In this document: positions 14,429-22,456 of the stretch, in pieces
Numbering within the stretch: position 1 is the stretch's first letter
Layout of the letters: the number at the start of each line of letters is the position of its first letter
Program-made: the position numbers and the translations under genes
DNA from: an uncultured Bacteroidaceae bacterium
GTDB lineage: Bacteria; Bacteroidota; Bacteroidia; Bacteroidales; Bacteroidaceae
Assembly: GCA_934271655.1 (NCBI GenBank)
Contig: CAKQRW010000044.1
Span: 1 to 26,346 of the forward strand
Reading direction: 5' to 3'
Length of the DNA stretch: 26,346 nucleotides
The notes under the pieces: model-generated
Told to the model about the DNA's origin: nothing
The model's input: only the letters and a program-made list of their open reading frames with translations
Databases searched by the model: none

Positions 14429-15823
14429 TTATTTTTCCGATGTCTCTGTTTCTGGTGTGGCAGTTTCCTCACCCTCTTTCTCCTCTTCTTTTTTCTTTGC
14501 CAGGTATTCTGGCAGGGCCAGACCGGCTTGGTCAAAGAGCTCGTGGAGTGGGGGGACGCTCTTCATGAGTCCGCTGATGAAGTTGGCTGTGCTGCCCTTG
14601 CCGTCGGCTGAGTTGCCTGAGTCCCAGACTGTGACATGGTCGATGTTGATGCCCTTCACAGCCTCTACCTGGGTCTTGACCAGTTCTGGCAGCTTCTCAA
14701 GCAGCAGGAGCATGTATGCCTTGTTGGCGTCGCCTCCAGCAGCCTGCACCATCTTGTCGTAGCCTTGTGCCTGGCGGTTCAGTATCTCAAAGAGTCCTCG
14801 TGCCTCAGCTTCCATCTTGGCGTATGCTGCGTCGGCCTCACCTTTGGCGTTGACGCGTATGGTCTCTGCCTCAGCTTCTGCCTCGATGATCTTTCTCTTC
14901 TTCTCGATTTCCTGGCTGACCAGGACGTTGGCGCTCTGTGTGGCGCGCTCGCGGTCTGCTCGGGCTTCCTCCGCTTTCTGCTCGGCTGAGTAGGCTTCTT
15001 CCAGTGCCTTGGCTGCTGCTACCTTCTCGGCTGCGGTGGCCTTGCGCTGTGCCTCGGCCTCGCGCTCGCGGCGCTCGGCGTCTGAGTTGGCTATCTGCAC
15101 CTTTGCCTCGTTCTCTCCCTGCACAGCCTGTGCGTTGGCTTCTGCTGTGCGGATACGTGTCTCTCTGTTGGCGTCAGCTTTTCCTATCTCGCCTATCTTC
15201 TCCTGCTCTGCCACTCTGACTTTAGCCTCGTTGATGGCTTTTGCGGCAGCTTCCTGACCGAGGGCCTCAATGTATCCGCTCTCGTCGTTGATGTCGGTCA
15301 CATTGACATTGATGAGCCTGAGACCTATCTTTTTCAGCTCCACTTCCACGTTGCTTGATATGGCTTCAAGGAATTTGTCGCGGTCGCTGTTGAGCTCCTC
15401 GATGCTCATGGTGGCGATGACAAGGCGGAGCTGTCCGAAGAGTATGTCTCGTGCCAGTTCCTGTATCTGTGCGGGAGTGAGTCCAAGAAGTCGCTCTGCA
15501 GCTGCTGTCATGCTGTCGGCTTCGGTGGAGATGCCCACAGTGAAGCGGCATGGCACGTCAACTCGTATGTTTTGCTTGGAGAGAGCGTTGGTCAGGTTGG
15601 CGTCGATGCTTATTGGCGTCAAGCTCAGATAGGCATAGTCCTGTATTATAGGCCAGACGAATGTGCCGCCTCCGTGCACGCACTTGGCTGACCCGCGGTT
15701 GCCTGTTGTTCCATACACTACCAGAATCTTGTCTGAAGGACATCTTCTGTATCGATTGATGATAGACATGAGGAGCACTATGGCTACCACGGCCACAACT
15801 GCAATAAGGATTAGTGGATTCAT
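14429..15823 (-). CDS. Flotillin-like SPFH-domain membrane protein
   Basis: A 464-residue protein anchored by an N-terminal hydrophobic segment (about 4-22), followed by an SPFH/band 7 domain (about 27-190). A long alanine/glutamate-rich coiled coil follows (about 190-345; for example EAAAKAINEAKVRVAEQEK), then a glycine-containing C-terminal region and an acidic tail. Flotillins oligomerise on the inner membrane and help organise membrane domains. The upstream neighbour is an NfeD-like protein 73 bases away on the same strand, the usual genomic pairing (as in YuaF with FloT of Bacillus), which supports the assignment. It begins MNPLILIAVVAVVAIVLL. Downstream lies the DUF4827 lipoprotein, perhaps on the same transcript. 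Confidence 0.92.
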   Translation of the reverse strand: MNPLILIAVVAVVAIVLLMSIINRYRRCPSDKILVVYGTTGNRGSAKCVHGGGTFVWPIIQDYAYLSLTPISIDANLTNALSKQNIRVDVPCRFTVGISTEADSMTAAAERLLGLTPAQIQELARDILFGQLRLVIATMSIEELNSDRDKFLEAISSNVEVELKKIGLRLINVNVTDINDESGYIEALGQEAAAKAINEAKVRVAEQEKIGEIGKADANRETRIRTAEANAQAVQGENEAKVQIANSDAERREREAEAQRKATAAEKVAAAKALEEAYSAEQKAEEARADRERATQSANVLVSQEIEKKRKIIEAEAEAETIRVNAKGEADAAYAKMEAEARGLFEILNRQAQGYDKMVQAAGGDANKAYMLLLLEKLPELVKTQVEAVKGINIDHVTVWDSGNSADGKGSTANFISGLMKSVPPLHELFDQAGLALPEYLAKKKEEEKEGEETATPETETSEK

Positions 15824-15896
15824 TTTTGTTATTGTTTAAGAGGTTATTAAATGCGATGTGTTGTCGCTTTGTCACCAGGCGGGTGTGAGTGTAATG

Positions 15897-16484
15897 TCAG
15901 ATGCCTGTGCCGCTGACCAGAAAGGTGTGGTCGTCAATGATATCCGTGATAGTCACTCTGCTGCCACTGGCTATGGCCTTGTCGTCGTTGGTCATGGAGT
16001 CTATTTCCTGCACGGAGCCGTTGATGCTTATCTGCACCTTGCCCACTCCGCTTTTGCTGGCTGGTATGCGCAGGTAGACGGATGCTGTCTTTCCTTTGCA
16101 GTCTGCTATGTCGAAGGCTCCGTTGTGCTCCAGCTTCTTGGTCTGTTTCTTTATGACAAAGAAGAGGTACACGAAGCCGAGGCCGATGAGCAGCGACACG
16201 GCCATGAGAAGATAGCGGTTGGGGATTATGGTGTTGAAGCATATTCCAGCCCATCCTGCGCCGCAGAAGAAGTTGACAAGATTTCTTGCGCTGAATAGCG
16301 ACAATCCTCCGCCTAAGTCCATGGTGTCGGCGCCATCAAAGTCGACTGTCACGTCGGAACTGTCCATGCCGATGAATGTGAGCAGTGCCTGGACTATGAA
16401 AAACAGGGAGCTGACAAGTGCGCAACCCCAATACACTCGCATCCAAACGTCAAGGTCGGAATACATTTCAAGTAGCTCTTCCAT
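15897..16484 (-). CDS. NfeD-like membrane protein, partner of the flotillin
   Basis: A 195-residue protein with an N-terminal hydrophobic segment (about 17-40), a pair of membrane segments (about 72-112) and a C-terminal soluble domain (about 120-195). The soluble part, with GKTASVYLRIPASKSGVGKVQI and SGSRVTITDIIDDHTFLVS, looks like the OB-fold of NfeD-type proteins. NfeD homologues are typically co-encoded with flotillin/stomatin proteins and help anchor or organise them. The start at 16484 gives MEELLEMYSDLDVW; the open frame to 16538 crosses the promoter region. It has its own predicted promoter, divergent from the DUF1846 gene, and is the first gene of the NfeD-flotillin unit. Confidence 0.82.
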   Translation of the reverse strand: MEELLEMYSDLDVWMRVYWGCALVSSLFFIVQALLTFIGMDSSDVTVDFDGADTMDLGGGLSLFSARNLVNFFCGAGWAGICFNTIIPNRYLLMAVSLLIGLGFVYLFFVIKKQTKKLEHNGAFDIADCKGKTASVYLRIPASKSGVGKVQISINGSVQEIDSMTNDDKAIASGSRVTITDIIDDHTFLVSGTGI

Positions 16485-16535
16485 GCTGGTCTTTATTATA
16501 GTTAGATGGTGATGCTTATTATATTTATTTTGCCA

Positions 16536-16566
16536 CAAATGTACATCAATTATTTATTACAGCCAA
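16536..16566 (-). promoter_or_regulatory. Promoter of the NfeD-flotillin operon
   Basis: On the minus strand TTG (16564-16566) is followed after 20 bases by TACATTTG (16536-16543), an exact match to TAnnTTTG. The leader to the ATG at 16484 would be about 45 bases. Confidence 0.6.
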
Positions 16567-16617
16567 GAGTTTTGCATTTAATTTGGCAGTCATGATAAAT
16601 ATTTCATGAAATTTCAC

Positions 16618-16625
16618 TAATTTTG
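16618..16625 (+). promoter_or_regulatory. -7 element for the DUF1846-gate operon
   Basis: TAATTTTG fits TAnnTTTG and would start transcription about 30 bases before the ATG at 16660. No good -33 TTTG lies at the normal distance. Instead the perfect palindrome ATTTCATGAAAT (16601-16612) sits directly upstream, where an activator or repressor could bind. Confidence 0.5.
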
Positions 16626-16659
16626 CCGCCGTTTAGAAAAAGCATTAAACTTACACATT

Positions 16660-18129
16660 ATGAAAATAGGATTTGACAACGACAAATACCTCAAGATTCA
16701 GTCTGAGCACATCAGACAGAGAATAGCGCAGTTTAATGGTAAACTGTATCTTGAGCTTGGCGGAAAACTTTTCGATGACCATCATGCTTCACGTGTGCTG
16801 CCAGGCTTTCAGCCCGACAGCAAGCTGCGCATGTTTAAGCAGCTCAGCGACAGCATAGAGATAGTGCTTGCCATCAGCGCGGAGGACATAGAGAAGAATA
16901 AGGTGAGGGCCGACCTTGGCATCACGTACGATGAGGATCTTCTCCGCTTGCGTGACGAGTTTATGAAGCGTGGCTTTATGGTTGGCTCGGTGGTGGTCAC
17001 ATGCTACAATGGCCAGCGCTCTGCCGATGCTTTTCGCCAGCGTCTTGAGCGACTCGGCATCAAGTCTTATTGCCATTACCTCATAGACGGCTATCCTCAT
17101 AATGTCGACCTGATAGCATCGCCTGACGGATTCGGACGCAATGACTATGTGGAGACTACACGTCCACTCGTTATTGTCACAGCTCCTGGTCCTGGCAGTG
17201 GCAAGATGGCTGTATGTCTCAGCCAGCTTTACAATGAGAACCAGCGTGGCGTGCATGCAGGCTATGCCAAATTTGAGACGTTCCCGGTGTGGAACCTGCC
17301 TCTCAAGCATCCGGTGAATATAGCTTATGAGGCTGCTACAGCCGACCTCAATGATGTCAACATGATTGACCCTTTCCATTTCGACGCATACGGAAAGGTG
17401 GCTATCAACTACAACCGCGACATAGAGATTTTCCCTGTGCTCAACGCGCTCTTTGAAAGCATCTATGGGGAGAACCCGTACAAGTCTCCTACGGATATGG
17501 GTGTCAACATGGTGGGATTCTGCATCTCTGATGATGAGGTGTGCTGCCAAGCATCAAAGGACGAAATCATCCGCCGATACTATGATGCCATGAACAAGCT
17601 GGCTCTTGGAGCATGCAATGACAGCGAGGTGAACAAGATCAAACTGCTCTTCAACCAGGCTAAGATAACCACAGCTACACGCCGCACTACTGTGGCTGCC
17701 AATGACTACAAAAAGGAGACCGGACACACAGCTTCTGCCATTGAACTGGAGGACGGCACTATCATCACAGCCAAGTCGAGCCCGCTGCTCGGATGCAGCG
17801 CTGCGCTCATTCTTAATGCCACAAAGCATCTGGCTGGCATAGACCATGATGTGAAGCTCATACCGCAGAGCATGATTGAGCCGATACAGAAAACTAAGAT
17901 TGACTATCTTGGCGCTCACAATCCACGCCTCCACACAGACGAGGTGCTTGTGGCCATCTCTGTGCTTTCACAGCATGACGAGAACTGCCAGCGTGCCTTG
18001 GCTCAGTTGCCTAAGTTGCGCGGCTGCCAGGTGCACAGCACGGTGATGCTCAGTGAGGTAGACCGCAAGATATTCAAGAAGCTTGGCTGCGGACTCACGT
18101 GTGACCCTGTGCGCAAGACTAAACAATGA
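16660..18129 (+). CDS. DUF1846 (UPF0371) family protein
   Basis: A 489-residue cytoplasmic protein of the DUF1846/UPF0371 family, recognised from MKIGFDNDKYLKIQSEHI at the start, the SRVLPGF stretch and the overall length. Its function is not established. APGPGSGKMAVCLSQLY (about 175-191) resembles a nucleotide- or phosphate-binding loop. GFxPDSKLRMFKQL and the AGIDHDVKLIPQ region look like family-conserved patches. No signal peptide or membrane segment is visible. It is followed after only four bases by a nucleoside-recognition membrane protein, so the two are probably translated together; this points to nucleotide or nucleoside chemistry as one hypothesis. A -7 promoter element and a 12-bp palindrome lie just upstream. 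Confidence 0.9.
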   Translation: MKIGFDNDKYLKIQSEHIRQRIAQFNGKLYLELGGKLFDDHHASRVLPGFQPDSKLRMFKQLSDSIEIVLAISAEDIEKNKVRADLGITYDEDLLRLRDEFMKRGFMVGSVVVTCYNGQRSADAFRQRLERLGIKSYCHYLIDGYPHNVDLIASPDGFGRNDYVETTRPLVIVTAPGPGSGKMAVCLSQLYNENQRGVHAGYAKFETFPVWNLPLKHPVNIAYEAATADLNDVNMIDPFHFDAYGKVAINYNRDIEIFPVLNALFESIYGENPYKSPTDMGVNMVGFCISDDEVCCQASKDEIIRRYYDAMNKLALGACNDSEVNKIKLLFNQAKITTATRRTTVAANDYKKETGHTASAIELEDGTIITAKSSPLLGCSAALILNATKHLAGIDHDVKLIPQSMIEPIQKTKIDYLGAHNPRLHTDEVLVAISVLSQHDENCQRALAQLPKLRGCQVHSTVMLSEVDRKIFKKLGCGLTCDPVRKTKQ

Positions 18130-18133
18130 ATAG

Positions 18134-19063
18134 ATGGTGAATAGATTTGCCTATTGCCTGCGCGCAGCTGTACCTGGCTCAATAAAAAGTGTCACATGGC
18201 TTATGAAGCTCATGATTCCCATATCGTTGGGGGTGACTCTGCTGCAATATCTCGGAATACTGGAATGGATGGCGCGATACCTCCATCCAGTATTCGTGTA
18301 TATGGGACTTCCTGGCGCATCTGCTGTGGCTTTTATCTCTGGGGCTGCTGCTGGCACTTATGCTGGCATCGCTGCTATGATGTCCATGCCGCTTTCTATG
18401 CGCGAGGCCACTATCATATCATTGATGATAGCTCTTTGCCATGCTTTGCCTATGGAGTGCGCTGTCAACAGGATGACTGGCTCTTCCTTCTGGAAGATGT
18501 GTGTCTTGCGCATCATCATGGCATTTGTGTGCGCTTTGCTGCTCAATATGATATTGCCGGATATGGAGGATAGGTACTTGTACATGGGTGCTCCTGCCGA
18601 CAGCTCATTTGGCGATGTCATGATGGCGTGGGCTGTCTCGCAGCTGAAGATGTCTGTCATTGTGGCTCTTATCATTTACACTTTGATGTATCTGCAGCGG
18701 CTGATAGAAGTGTATGGACTGCTGCAGCCGCTCTCGCGTCTCTTGGCTCCGCTGATGACTCTGTTCGGCTTGCCGCGCAAGGCTGCATACTTGTGGCTCG
18801 TAGGCAATGTGCTTGGCATCAGCTACGGCGCTGCTGTGATGATGGAACTGGAGAAGAATGGGGACATCACTCCTGAGGAGGCTAACGACACAAACTACCA
18901 CCTCATTATGAATCACTCGCTTCTGGAGGACACTATAGTGTTTTCTTCTACCGGGGTGTCTGCTCTTTTGCTTGTGACGACAAGATTGGCTTTTGCTGTC
19001 GTCCTGGTGTGGGCACGAAGAGGCGTGAAGCTGGTGATAGGGAATGGCGAGTGCCGACTGTAG
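18134..19063 (+). CDS. Nucleoside-recognition (gate) domain membrane protein
   Basis: A 309-residue polytopic inner-membrane protein with two similar halves. Each half has glycine-rich gate-type helices, such as FISGAAAGTYAGIAAMMSMPLS (about 57-78) and LWLVGNVLGISYGAAVMMELEKNG (about 219-242). This domain occurs in nucleoside transporters, FeoB and spore-maturation proteins A/B; here it stands alone, so transport of a nucleoside or other small solute is only a family-based guess. The start codon lies four bases after the DUF1846 stop, indicating a tight operon. About 218 bases, including repeat array D, separate it from the HAD gene. Confidence 0.82.
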   Translation: MVNRFAYCLRAAVPGSIKSVTWLMKLMIPISLGVTLLQYLGILEWMARYLHPVFVYMGLPGASAVAFISGAAAGTYAGIAAMMSMPLSMREATIISLMIALCHALPMECAVNRMTGSSFWKMCVLRIIMAFVCALLLNMILPDMEDRYLYMGAPADSSFGDVMMAWAVSQLKMSVIVALIIYTLMYLQRLIEVYGLLQPLSRLLAPLMTLFGLPRKAAYLWLVGNVLGISYGAAVMMELEKNGDITPEEANDTNYHLIMNHSLLEDTIVFSSTGVSALLLVTTRLAFAVVLVWARRGVKLVIGNGECRL

Positions 19064-19179
19064 GGCATGAGTGGCATGCCTGTTGGCGCAAGTGACGTTA
19101 TGCTATGTGGCATGGCGTGTGTTCCGGCAGCGTGGCTTGGAGTGGAAATGATAGTGAGGCATGAAGTGCTTGCTGCAAT

Positions 19180-19264
19180 GGTAAGGCGTTTAGCAGTAAT
19201 GGTAAGACATTTAGCAGTAAAGTGTAAGGCATTTAGCAGTAAAGGTAAAATATTTACAGTAATA
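19180..19264. repeat. Four-unit tandem array of about 21 bp (array D)
   Basis: Units start at 19180, 19201, 19222 and 19244 (21, 21, 22 and 21 bp). The common pattern is GGTAAGRCATTTAGCAGTAAA; the fourth unit is more diverged and a partial fifth begins at 19265. The array ends about 17 bases before the HAD start codon. The stretch 19064-19179 shows nothing I can name. Confidence 0.8.
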
Positions 19265-19281
19265 GTAACACGTTTGTTTAT

Positions 19282-20040
19282 ATGGGATTTGTTTGGACAA
19301 AGAAGAAAGACTCTGAGGATGACGATGCAGTTTCTCCTTGGACAAAACTGAAGGAAAATGAGCAGGGACATGCCATAGAGGTCGTAAAGGAAAGCCATCT
19401 GAAGGCGGCTCTGTTTGACCTTGACGGCACACTTTTTGACACAGAACCGCAGTATACAATCTTCTGGGGAAGAATGGCTCGGAAGTACCGTCCTGACGTG
19501 GAGGGATTGGAGTATGCAATCAAGGGTACCACGCTCAAGCAGATATTTGACACGTATTTTCCTGATCCGCAGATTCAGTCTGAGATAACAGCTGGGCTTA
19601 ATGAATGGGAAGCCAATATGAAATATGAGTTTGTGCCTGGTGCCCTCAACTATTTGAGAGACTTGAAGGAACATGGCGTTAAGTGTGCGGTAGTGACCAG
19701 CTCCAATATTGTGAAAATGCAGAGCGTGGCGCGTCAGATACCCGAGTTTCACGCTATCTTCGACCGCGTGCTCACTGCCGAGGATTTCCCCGCTTCTAAG
19801 CCTGCGCCAGACTGTTACCTCATCGGAGCTAAGACGTTTGGCGCTACTGTCGATGAGTGTGTGGTCTTTGAGGATGCCTATACGGGTCTGCAAGCTGGCA
19901 TGTCGTCTGGCATTATGACTGTGGGACTCACTACGGGCCTCACGGCTGAGCAGATTGCTGGCAAGTGCCATTTCATTATAAAGGACTTCACGGAGATGAC
20001 ATATGAACGCACGCTTTCCATGCTGAAGGAAAGATGCTGA
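19282..20040 (+). CDS. HAD-superfamily phosphatase/phosphomutase-like hydrolase
   Basis: A 252-residue member of the haloacid-dehalogenase superfamily, subfamily I with a helical cap, close to beta-phosphoglucomutase-like phosphatases. Motif I is FDLDGTLFDTE (45-55, nucleophile Asp46), motif II VVTSSN (137-142), motif III SKPAPD (172-177) and motif IV VVFEDAYTG (194-202). The substrate is probably a phosphorylated sugar or similar small molecule. The enzyme core starts near residue 40; before it are about 40 charged residues (MGFVWTKKKDSEDDD...) unusual for the family, with no internal ATG before the core. Either the extension is real or an alternative start codon is used. Array D lies immediately upstream, and the gene ends before the strong terminator at 20229. 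Confidence 0.88.
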   Translation: MGFVWTKKKDSEDDDAVSPWTKLKENEQGHAIEVVKESHLKAALFDLDGTLFDTEPQYTIFWGRMARKYRPDVEGLEYAIKGTTLKQIFDTYFPDPQIQSEITAGLNEWEANMKYEFVPGALNYLRDLKEHGVKCAVVTSSNIVKMQSVARQIPEFHAIFDRVLTAEDFPASKPAPDCYLIGAKTFGATVDECVVFEDAYTGLQAGMSSGIMTVGLTTGLTAEQIAGKCHFIIKDFTEMTYERTLSMLKERC

Positions 20041-20424
20041 ATGAAAGGCGCTGAAGGAAAGCAATGGACGCGCAGGCACCTGCAGATGGTGCAGCGGTGG
20101 ATGTATGCCTATATTTTGATATTCTGTGGATGCTCGCTGTGAAATACGTGCACAGCAAGATATGCAGATAGCAAAACAAGCTCTGTTATAGATCCAGTGG
20201 ATAGTCCGCCACCCGAGCAGTAAAATATGCGCATAACAAAACAAGCCTCACGGACTTTTATCCGTGAGGCTTGTTTTGTTATGCGCTATTTCATGAGCTG
20301 TCCAGTCATAAAGTATAGCATGGCAAAAGCGCTGTGCTTGCTTATAGTAGCTATACCGAAGCTGTATTGCCAAAAAGGCATTGCGGCTTTTGCAGACAGC
20401 TTACGGCATTGTGACTTTAAGCTC
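20041..20424. other. Convergent intergenic region between the HAD and TonB-receptor genes
   Basis: 384 bases without a supportable gene. It contains the perfect hairpin at 20229-20286. A 22-base stretch at 20160-20181 resembles the left arm of that hairpin (20225-20246) with three differences, like a decayed duplicate. Weak short dyads lie around 20360-20400 next to the receptor stop codon. No tRNA or repeat array is seen. Confidence 0.6.
20229..20286. terminator. Bidirectional terminator with perfect 26-bp arms
   Basis: Bases 20229-20254 and 20261-20286 are perfect reverse complements with the six-base loop CTTTTA. The inner stem GCCTCACGGA/TCCGTGAGGC is GC-rich, and the outer part is A-rich on one strand and T-rich on the other (AACAAAACAA / TTGTTTTGTT). 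It can therefore act as a factor-independent terminator in both directions, for the HAD gene and the TonB-receptor gene. Confidence 0.88.
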
Positions 20425-22374
20425 TTAGTCAAGGTCTACTGCCACTCCCAGCATGAGGTTGGCGCCTGTGGTGAGAGGCGAGTTGAAGTAGTAGTGCTTG
20501 GGCTTGTAGTTGAATATGTTGTCGATGGCGGCATTGATGCGCACGCCTTGGCTTATCCATTGTGTGGCTGAGAGCTTCCACATGGTGTAGGCAGGGTAGT
20601 GTACCTTCTGGAAGCCTTTGCTCACATCGTAGTAATCTATGTACTCCACGTTGTCTACTGCCGACATGGCTCGTCCGTTGAGTGAGAGGCGCAGGCGGCA
20701 GTCGCCTTTGAAACGGTGTTCCCAGTCTACACGTGCGGTGAGCGTGTGTTTGCGTGCGGGAATGTACTGGTTGTTGGTCGTGTTGCCGTCATTGTCGTGT
20801 GGCAACTCTTCGTTGGTGTATGCGTAGGATACTCTTGCTCCCAGTCCGTTGCTCCATTTGGCCTGCACGGCAGCTTCAGCTCCGTAGACGGAGTAGCCTT
20901 CGAGGTTGACGTAGCTAAGGTACAGCTGGCTGTTGTCTCCAGGCTTGTAATGTGGCGCGCCTGTGGATATCTTGTTGTCTGCGCGGTTGTAATAGCCTGA
21001 TAATGTCACATTGTAGTTGCCTTTGGTGTATTCGCCTGACAGGTTGAAGTTGTGGCTTCTCTCTGATTTCAGTTCGGGATTGCCCTGGATAATCCATATG
21101 CCAGACATGTCGAAGTCGTAGTAGCGCTCCTTGAGTGAGGGAGCGCGGAAGCCCATGCCGTAGCTGAAGCGCAGGTTGATGTCGTCGGTGAGACGGTATC
21201 TGGCATTGAACTTAGGGGTGACGCAGTTCTCTTTCTTGTCTGAGAAATAGTCGTATCGCAGGGCTCCCACAAGTTCCCAGCGCGGGCTGACAGTCCAGTC
21301 ATACTGGGCAAAGACATCGAACGACTGCTGTTCTTTTTCTCCAACGCTGAGATTGGCGTTCATCAGGTAGTCGTTGGTGAAGTCTGCGCCGAGGCTCAGT
21401 ATGCCTGTGCCTTCCCATGAATGGTTGTAAAGTGTGCGCATGGTGTTCTGCACGTTGCTGTAGTCGCGCACGTCTTTGTTAGTCAGCCGGTAGAAGTCCG
21501 ACTTGTCATATTGGTCGAAGGAGTAGGCCACCTCTATGTTGTCTTTTTCAGACCATTCCCACACTCCTTTTAGTCCTGCGCTGAAATCACGGTAGCGTTC
21601 GGGAGAGTCGTATGTGCGGTTTAGTTGCTGGTAGTAATACCCGGCTCTCGCCACGATCTTCAGTCCATCTGATGGTGCCCATGTGAGCATGTCTTTCACG
21701 CTCACCACGTCGCTGCCATATGCTGATGTGGCCACTTGCGCCTTTGGGTCGGCTGCGTTGTGAAGGTCGTAGCTGTCGATTGTGGTGTATTGTGTCGACA
21801 GATTGTTTCTCAGCCATTTCCCTTTGGTGCTCCACACTCCTCCTGCACGCCATTCGCCATGGTTGGCGCGGCGGAGGTTTAGTCTTAGGTTCCATGGCTT
21901 GAAGCTGTCTCGCGTGATGATGTTCACTACGCCGCCTCCGGCGTTGCTGCCATAGAGAGCGCTTGCCGCGCCTCTTACCATCTCTACACGTGCCACGTTG
22001 TTGAGGTCGAGGCGGCTGAAGTCGACATCGTCCATAGTCTCTCCTGCCAGGCGCTCTCCGTCTACGAGGAAGAGCACGCTTTGGCCGCCGAAGCCGTTGA
22101 TGTTGATGTGTCTCTTCTGGTTCATGGCGTAGGAGAACTCCACGCCTGGCATCTCTTGCTGTAGGAGGTCTTCCACGTTGGTGGCATCTGCCTTCTCTAT
22201 GTCTGCTGCTGTGATGACTTTGGTCTGCACGGGCACATCCTTGAGTAGCTTTGGCGTGCGTGTGCCTGTCACCACCACGTCCATCAGGTGTTGTGTGGAG
22301 TCGGGCTGCTGGGCGCAAACTGGCGCGCTCATGCTCATGAGGGCAAGGGCTGCCAGATATTTGGGTCTATTCAT
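20425..22374 (-). CDS. TonB-dependent outer-membrane receptor, HmuR-like (probable heme uptake)
   Basis: A 649-residue outer-membrane receptor that would import a bound ligand using TonB energy. Signal peptide 1-21 ends VCA. The plug domain (about 30-157) holds DVVVTGTRTPKLLKDVPVQTKVI and VEMVRGAASALYGSNAGGGVVNIITRD, and the rest is a beta-barrel. FRAP (409-412) and NPEL (432-435) correspond to the FRAP/NPDL boxes of heme receptors, and with the HmuY-like gene upstream they point to heme. However, the 19 residues between the boxes hold no histidine; Met423 and Tyr418/Tyr419 are the alternatives there. The last residues VAVDLD lack the usual terminal aromatic of barrel proteins. It lies 82 bases downstream of the HmuY-like gene and ends at a strong terminator. 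Confidence 0.88.
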   Translation of the reverse strand: MNRPKYLAALALMSMSAPVCAQQPDSTQHLMDVVVTGTRTPKLLKDVPVQTKVITAADIEKADATNVEDLLQQEMPGVEFSYAMNQKRHININGFGGQSVLFLVDGERLAGETMDDVDFSRLDLNNVARVEMVRGAASALYGSNAGGGVVNIITRDSFKPWNLRLNLRRANHGEWRAGGVWSTKGKWLRNNLSTQYTTIDSYDLHNAADPKAQVATSAYGSDVVSVKDMLTWAPSDGLKIVARAGYYYQQLNRTYDSPERYRDFSAGLKGVWEWSEKDNIEVAYSFDQYDKSDFYRLTNKDVRDYSNVQNTMRTLYNHSWEGTGILSLGADFTNDYLMNANLSVGEKEQQSFDVFAQYDWTVSPRWELVGALRYDYFSDKKENCVTPKFNARYRLTDDINLRFSYGMGFRAPSLKERYYDFDMSGIWIIQGNPELKSERSHNFNLSGEYTKGNYNVTLSGYYNRADNKISTGAPHYKPGDNSQLYLSYVNLEGYSVYGAEAAVQAKWSNGLGARVSYAYTNEELPHDNDGNTTNNQYIPARKHTLTARVDWEHRFKGDCRLRLSLNGRAMSAVDNVEYIDYYDVSKGFQKVHYPAYTMWKLSATQWISQGVRINAAIDNIFNYKPKHYYFNSPLTTGANLMLGVAVDLD

Positions 22375-22456
22375 TTGTTGGGATATATCTTATTTTTTTG
22401 TGATTGGAAACATGTGCCTGCGAAAGGCTCTTTTGTGGAACAAATGCTGCTGCGCA

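Noticed and set aside
20041..20228. tRNA or small RNA gene after the HAD gene
   Set aside because: No cloverleaf, anticodon stem or T-loop consensus found, and no promoter element visible.
18913..20244. 443-residue minus-strand open frame across the HAD gene and array D
   Set aside because: It is antisense to the HAD gene, whose four motifs are intact. Part of it is simply the 21-bp array read as 7-residue repeats.
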